Positions 5,721-8,996 of a stretch of 8,996 bases of DNA are shown here, piece by piece; position 1 is the stretch's first letter, and each line of letters begins with the position of its first letter. The translations under genes were made by a program, and so were the position numbers. The notes beneath the pieces were generated by a model, which did not search any database, was not told where the DNA came from, and saw only the letters and a program-made list of their open reading frames with translations. This stretch comes from an uncultured Sutterella sp. Lineage in GTDB: Bacteria; Pseudomonadota; Gammaproteobacteria; Burkholderiales; Burkholderiaceae_F. The stretch is taken from positions 1 through 8,996 of the forward strand of contig CAAECY010000053.1 of NCBI GenBank assembly GCA_900754475.1, written 5' to 3'.

Positions 5721-6098
5721 ATGCATCACACTTTGCAATTCACTCTGGCGGGCGCGGCGCTCACCCTCGCGGGTCTTTTCGGCGCGCTCGAAGCTCAGGC
5801 CTTCGACATTCCCGCCTACCACGGCAAGGCGAAGCTCGAATGCGCCTCGTGCCACACGCCCGACGTGCAAAAAGAAGGCCGTACGCCCTCGAAAACGGAG
5901 TGCGTCGCCTGCCACAACGAAGACGCGCTCGTCAAAAAGAGTGCCGAGCGACTCGGCGCGCGCAATCCGCACGAGAGCATCCACTTCCACCGCGACATGC
6001 CGTGCGAAGACTGCCACCGTCAGCACAAAGCGCCCGTAAACCAGTGCACCGAGATGTGTCACGTGTTCCCGGAAATGAAGTTCCCGGCCAACTCCTAA
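5721..6098 (+). CDS. Periplasmic tetraheme cytochrome c, electron donor to the flavoprotein
   Basis: The 125-residue product has a Sec signal peptide ending at AQA, residue 27, then four heme-attachment motifs: CASCH (41-45), CVACH (61-65), CEDCH (95-99) and CTEMCH (109-114). The last has three residues between the cysteines instead of two. Size, heme spacing and flanking sequence match the N-terminal heme domain of Shewanella flavocytochrome c3 and small tetraheme cytochromes. H34, H84, H88, H90 and H102 are candidate distal ligands. It should pass electrons from a membrane quinol dehydrogenase (NapC/CymA type, not in the window) to the flavoprotein encoded just upstream. An in-frame GTG at 5664 overlaps the flavoprotein stop as GTGA, but would give a long charged lead before the signal peptide, so the ATG at 5721 is preferred. 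The porin gene follows after 12 bases. Confidence 0.9.
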   Translation: MHHTLQFTLAGAALTLAGLFGALEAQAFDIPAYHGKAKLECASCHTPDVQKEGRTPSKTECVACHNEDALVKKSAERLGARNPHESIHFHRDMPCEDCHRQHKAPVNQCTEMCHVFPEMKFPANS

Positions 6099-6110
6099 AG
6101 GACCCTCGAC

Positions 6111-7217
6111 ATGAAGAAACTTCTCGGCGCCCTCGCCCTCTCGGGCTTTGCCGCCCTCACGACGTCGCAGGTCTCGCAGGCGGCCGACGTCGCCCTTTAC
6201 GGCCTCATCGACTCGGGGCTCTCCTACGTGCACGGCGAAAACGATTCGACCTTCGACATGAAGAGCGGCATGGTGGCGCCCTCCCGCTTCGGTATAAAAG
6301 CGAGCGAAACGATCTCGCCCGACCTGCGGGTCGGCGTGGTCCTTGAAAACGGCTTTGCCTCGGACGACGGCGCCATCTCGCAACCCAACCGCCTCTTCGG
6401 GCGCGAAGCCACGGTGAGCGTCGAAGGCGACTTCGGGCGACTCGTTTTCGGCCGCTCGGGCGTGCTCGTGTCGGGGTTCGGCACGACCGGCATTCTCAAC
6501 GCACAGGCCTCTCCCTTCGTGGGCGGCTGGGGCGCCGTGCGCGGGCATCGCGCCGTCATGACGGGGTTCTTCCGCTCGGTCGACAACGTCGTCACCTACG
6601 CGTCGCCCGAAGCAGCGGGCGCGCGCCTCTGGCTTCAGTACTCGGGCGACACCGGCACGGGCCCGGCGGGCAAGGAAAACAGCCACCGCGTCGACCGCTT
6701 CTACGCGGGTGCGCTCACCTGGAAGGGCGAAGCGTTCGATACGATTGCGGTCGTCGAACGGCTCGACCATGCGGACTCGCAAACGCTCCCCGACGTCTCG
6801 AGCCAGACGAGCGCCACGATTGCGGGGAATGTCAAGACGGGAGCCGTCATGACCTACGGGCTCGTGCATTGGTTCAACCACGCGACCTCGCTCCCCGACG
6901 GTCTTCAGACGACGCTTGACGCGGGGATTTTCTCGCGAAGCGCTCCCGCCGAAGGGTGGTCGGTCAACGCGGGCGTATCCGTCGCCGCCGGTTCGGGCTC
7001 CGTGAAGCTCGCGGCGGGTTGGTTGGACGCCGAAAGCGAAACCGACGGTGCGAACGACATGCAGCGCCTGACCTTCAGCGCGGGCTACATGCTCCCGCTC
7101 TCGAAGCGTACGCAGCTCTACGCGGGTGCGGGTTGGTCGGGCGACGACTACGGCCGCAAGGGCGTTGAAAGCTCCGACCAGTGGAGCGTCGTCTCGGGCA
7201 TGATCCACTTCTTCTGA
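6111..7217 (+). CDS. Outer-membrane trimeric-type porin (betaproteobacterial Porin_4 family)
   Basis: The 368-residue protein starts with a Sec signal peptide (MKKLLGALALSGFAALTTSQ) cleaved after SQA near residue 24. The mature start, ADVALYGLIDSGLSYVHG, is the usual first strand of betaproteobacterial porins. Alternating beta-strand patterns, the family segments SRFGIKASETISPDLRVGV and LFGREATVSVEGDFGRLVFG, and the terminal phenylalanine in 'SVVSGMIHFF' are all as expected for a Bam-inserted 16-strand barrel. AAAGGA overlaps the cytochrome stop codon eight bases before the ATG, so the two genes are tightly coupled. Placement in the operon suggests it admits the substrate of the flavoprotein. 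It is the last gene, followed by a terminator near 7311-7350. Substrate specificity cannot be read from sequence. Confidence 0.92.
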   Translation: MKKLLGALALSGFAALTTSQVSQAADVALYGLIDSGLSYVHGENDSTFDMKSGMVAPSRFGIKASETISPDLRVGVVLENGFASDDGAISQPNRLFGREATVSVEGDFGRLVFGRSGVLVSGFGTTGILNAQASPFVGGWGAVRGHRAVMTGFFRSVDNVVTYASPEAAGARLWLQYSGDTGTGPAGKENSHRVDRFYAGALTWKGEAFDTIAVVERLDHADSQTLPDVSSQTSATIAGNVKTGAVMTYGLVHWFNHATSLPDGLQTTLDAGIFSRSAPAEGWSVNAGVSVAAGSGSVKLAAGWLDAESETDGANDMQRLTFSAGYMLPLSKRTQLYAGAGWSGDDYGRKGVESSDQWSVVSGMIHFF

Positions 7218-7310
7218 TCGCACGCCGCATGCCGCATGTCGCTCCCAAGGCGCCCGGCTCGGAGGGCGCTCGGGGGCTTGCGGCAAAGAAGGCAAAACAC
7301 TGCTCAAAAC

Positions 7311-7350
7311 AACGGGCCCCTTCGGCTTTTCGGCCGTCGGAGCCCGTTTT
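7311..7350. terminator. Terminator between the convergent porin and hydrolase genes
   Basis: AACGGGC at 7311-7317 pairs with GCCCGTT at 7342-7348. An inner CGGC at 7323-7326 pairs with GCCG at 7333-7336 around TTTTCG. The plus side ends in TTTT at 7347-7350, and the minus-strand side reads GTTGTTTTGAG, so it may work in both directions. It lies 93 bases past the porin stop and 87 bases past the hydrolase stop on the other strand. The rest of 7218-7436 shows no gene. Confidence 0.7.
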
Positions 7351-7436
7351 GCATCCCGCTCTGTCGTTGCCGTCGTTGCTGTCGCTGCTTTCGCGGCTTT
7401 CGTTCGTCGGGGGTCGTTGATCGGAAGGCGGCTCGC

Positions 7437-8645
7437 TCAGAGCGCCTGCCACCACGGGTCGGCGGACGCAACGACAAAGCTCGGCGCCGTCTTCCCCGGA
7501 AGCCCCCGGGCGAGCGAAACGACTTTCCCGATTCGGGGCATGAGTAGCGGCACCCCCACGGCCGCGGCCGAGGCTTGGGCGTGCTTGATCGGCTCCTTCC
7601 ACCCGTGGGTCGAGAGCGCGTACTTGCTGTGGTGCGTCGGGAAGACCGCCCGGGGCGCGAGGTCTTCGAGCGCGCGACACCAGTCGGCGGGCATCAGGTG
7701 AATGTCCTTCCAGTCCGTGTTGTATTGGCCGTCCTCGAGAAGCGCAAGGTCGATCGTCGGGAAGCGCTTTTTGATCTCCCGGAAGTGCGGCCCGTAGCCG
7801 CCGTCGCCCGAAAGGTAGAGCACGTAGTCGGCGAATTCGAACATCCATCCGCCCCAGAGGGTCGTATCGCGCTCGAACGTACGACCCGAGAAGTGCTGCG
7901 AGGGCGTGAGCGTGAGACGCAGGCCCTCAAGCTCGATCGACTCCCACCAGTCCGCTTCTAGAATCCGCGCGGGCGCAACGCCCCAGCGCTCCAGGTGCAT
8001 TCCCACGCCGAGCGGGCACACGAAGCGCGCGACGCGGTCGCGAAGCGCCGTGATCGTGTCGTACTCCAGATGGTCGTAGTGGTCGTGCGTGATGACGACA
8101 AGGTCCAGTGCCGGAAGCTTTTCAACGCCCAAGGGCGCCGTCGTCGGAAACGGGCGCCCGAACCCCGGCACGGGCGATGCGTCCCCGAAGACGGGGTCGA
8201 TCGCGATCGTGAGACCGCTTTTCCTCAAAAAGAAGCTCGAGTGCCCGAACCAGACGAGCGAATCTTCGGGAGTCTCCCCGAAATCGATGTCGTCCGCGGG
8301 AAGCGGTCCCGAGGGTTCCAAGGCCGACTTGTCGCGCAGCAGAAAATCGACGATCGCCCGGGGCTTCGACTTCGTTCCCGCCGTCACTTGGACGGGAACG
8401 AGATTGCGAAAGTGACCGTCGACGAAGTTGGGGGAGGCCGCCATGCGGCGCAGTCGGTCGCCCGAGGCCGCGCCCCCGAAGACGGGGAGTTCGAGCGCCG
8501 CGCGGGCGCCCGCCGCCGTGAAGAGGCCCGCCCCCGCGAGACCCGCGGCCCGGCGGAGAAAGCGACGGCGTGTCATCGGGGACGACGACGAAGAAGCAAA
8601 CGAAGCAAAAGAGCCGGAGGAGCCGGAAGGCAGTTTTTCAGGCAT
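7437..8645 (-). CDS. Tat-exported MBL-fold metal-dependent hydrolase, NAPE-PLD/RomA-like
   Basis: The product is 402 residues from the ATG at 8645. A Tat signal (MTRRRFLRRAAG at 24-35, then a hydrophobic stretch) ends at ARA, residue 49. The metallo-beta-lactamase domain at about 125-380 shows the family start SLVWFGHSSFFLRKSGLTIA followed by IDPVFGD, and the metal motif H187-D-H189-Y-D191-H192. Further ligand candidates are H251 (PSQHFSGR), D281 (LSGDGGYG) and H338/H339 (FPTHHSKYAL). This order matches N-acylphosphatidylethanolamine phospholipase D and its bacterial RomA relatives, which cleave phosphodiesters, but the substrate here is unknown. It should act in the periplasm. The start is uncertain: neither 8645 nor the in-frame ATG at 8576 has a Shine-Dalgarno sequence, and the extra 23 residues are Ser-rich. 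The gene stands alone, convergent with the porin. Confidence 0.85.
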   Translation of the reverse strand: MPEKLPSGSSGSFASFASSSSSPMTRRRFLRRAAGLAGAGLFTAAGARAALELPVFGGAASGDRLRRMAASPNFVDGHFRNLVPVQVTAGTKSKPRAIVDFLLRDKSALEPSGPLPADDIDFGETPEDSLVWFGHSSFFLRKSGLTIAIDPVFGDASPVPGFGRPFPTTAPLGVEKLPALDLVVITHDHYDHLEYDTITALRDRVARFVCPLGVGMHLERWGVAPARILEADWWESIELEGLRLTLTPSQHFSGRTFERDTTLWGGWMFEFADYVLYLSGDGGYGPHFREIKKRFPTIDLALLEDGQYNTDWKDIHLMPADWCRALEDLAPRAVFPTHHSKYALSTHGWKEPIKHAQASAAAVGVPLLMPRIGKVVSLARGLPGKTAPSFVVASADPWWQAL

Positions 8646-8674
8646 GGGCGCGAAGACGAAGAAGCACGAAAGAG

Positions 8675-8698
8675 GATGAAAAAGGGGCGTTTTTCATC
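8675..8698. repeat. Perfect 9-bp inverted repeat upstream of the hydrolase gene
   Basis: GATGAAAAA at 8675-8683 and TTTTTCATC at 8690-8698 are exact inverted copies around GGGGCG. The dyad begins 30 bases upstream of the hydrolase ATG at 8645, in its leader or promoter. It could be an operator or an RNA hairpin. The stem is AT-rich and no gene upstream would need a terminator here, so a terminator is less likely. Confidence 0.5.
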
Positions 8699-8733
8699 GT
8701 CGCACGTCATACGCCTTCGTGCTCGTTCGAATC

Positions 8734-8753
8734 GTTCGGATTCTTGTCCGAAC
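8734..8753. repeat. 7-bp inverted repeat in the right-hand intergenic region
   Basis: GTTCGGA at 8734-8740 and TCCGAAC at 8747-8753 are perfect inverted arms around TTCTTG. The 9-base word CGGATTCTT inside it recurs at 8881-8889, within a second imperfect dyad (GGATT at 8882-8886 and AATCC at 8897-8901). The gap 8646-8914 contains no recognisable gene or RNA. Its role is unknown, possibly regulatory for the hydrolase gene or for the gene beyond the right edge. Confidence 0.35.
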
Positions 8754-8921
8754 CCGTCGTTTCCCGGGGGTGCGGGAATTCCCCGAGTCCTCTGCAAGTC
8801 CTGGGGTTTTCACGAAATTCGAGGGAATGCGGTCGTTTACGGCCTCCCGCCGCCCTCCCCCTTGGGCATAATTCTTTTTACGGATTCTTACCCCGTAATC
8901 CGACGTAAAAGAAAGGCTCTG

Positions 8922-8971
8922 TTCCGACCAAGTGTTGATTTTTCACTAGAAGTTGAGCATTTTGGTCGGAA
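8922..8971. repeat. Perfect 10-bp inverted repeat, arms 40 bases apart
   Basis: TTCCGACCAA at 8922-8931 and TTGGTCGGAA at 8962-8971 are exact inverted copies with a 30-base AT-rich spacer. The arms start 40 bases apart, close to four helical turns. The right arm lies inside the spacer of the promoter predicted at 8953-8981. It could be a pair of operator half-sites or a subterminal repeat of an insertion sequence. Confidence 0.6.
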
Positions 8972-8981
8972 ATCTTAAAAT
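8953..8981 (+). promoter_or_regulatory. Predicted promoter of a plus-strand gene beyond the right edge
   Basis: TTGAGC at 8953-8958 (4 of 6) and TAAAAT at 8976-8981 (5 of 6) are 17 bases apart. The strong Shine-Dalgarno AGGGAGGAA at 8988-8996 follows directly, so a start codon is expected within about ten bases past the window end. The leader would be very short, which is a mild argument against this exact promoter. Confidence 0.5.
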
Positions 8982-8996
8982 TATGGCAGGGAGGAA

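Larger units (their letters stand above)
8915..8996 (+). mobile_element. Possible left end of an insertion sequence (ISL3-like), truncated by the window
   Basis: From about 8860 the DNA turns AT-rich, unlike the rest of the window. GGCTCTGTTCC begins at 8915. GGCTCT starts are common in ISL3-family terminal repeats, and the following GTGTTGATTTTTCACT has the look of such an end. A perfect subterminal inverted repeat lies at 8922-8931 and 8962-8971. A promoter and ribosome binding site then point off the right edge, where a transposase would begin. No transposase codons or direct repeat can be seen, so this is only a suggestion. The alternative is an ordinary regulated promoter. Confidence 0.3.

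Noticed and set aside
5538..7307. A 589-residue open frame on the minus strand, opposite the cytochrome and porin genes
   Set aside because: It is antisense to two well-supported exported proteins. It reads as Arg/Val/His-rich with no family motif, as expected for the mirror of GC-rich coding DNA.
7995..8978. A 327-residue plus-strand open frame over the hydrolase start and right-hand gap
   Set aside because: Its first half is antisense to the hydrolase, and its second half crosses several inverted repeats and the promoter without any domain or ribosome binding site.
1..8996. CRISPR array or prophage genes
   Set aside because: There are no regularly spaced repeats and no phage structural, integrase or lysis proteins. 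The repeats present are short dyads tied to promoters.

Overview
The window is GC-rich (roughly 60% or more by eye) bacterial DNA with dense genes on both strands. The mix points to a Gram-negative, anaerobically respiring betaproteobacterium, most likely Burkholderiales of the Sutterella/Parasutterella kind. The reasons are a Porin_4-type porin, a Tat-exported fumarate-reductase-like flavoprotein paired with a small tetraheme cytochrome c, an NsrR-like Rrf2 regulator and a FixJ-type response regulator. The taxonomic call is inference from gene content and style, not from a marker gene.

Left part (1-2940): the probable last codons of an upstream gene, then a 260-base gap with an 11-1-11 inverted repeat, an NsrR-like Fe-S repressor (+) and its UUCG-loop terminator. 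Facing it on the minus strand are a FixJ/NarL-type response regulator and, 39 bases upstream of that, a small XRE-type HTH protein. The HTH gene diverges from a nitroreductase-family (SagB-like) gene across 113 bases holding a promoter whose spacer contains a perfect 12-bp palindrome.

Central part (2941-7350): a LysR regulator (-) diverges from a three-gene operon (+): Tat-exported flavoprotein reductase, Sec-exported tetraheme cytochrome c, and outer-membrane porin. The 253-base gap contains a layout typical of LysR-activated promoters: one dyad centred near -65, a TGGT-N5-ACCA dyad (T-N11-A) abutting the -35, and a -35/-10 pair with a 17-bp spacer. A transcribed leader follows, with helically phased TTTGAACC repeats. 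The operon reads as a periplasmic respiratory module: the porin admits a substrate, the cytochrome carries electrons from a quinol dehydrogenase outside the window, and the flavoprotein reduces the substrate. The flavoprotein keeps the two key arginines of fumarate reductase, but both substrate-binding histidines align with alanine, so fumarate is an unlikely substrate. The fourth heme motif of the cytochrome is CX3CH instead of CX2CH.

Right part (7351-8996): a Tat-exported metallo-beta-lactamase-fold hydrolase of the NAPE-PLD/RomA type (-), then about 350 bases without a recognised gene. That stretch holds several inverted repeats and becomes AT-richer. It ends in what may be the left end of an insertion sequence or the promoter of a plus-strand gene, with a strong Shine-Dalgarno sequence at the very edge.
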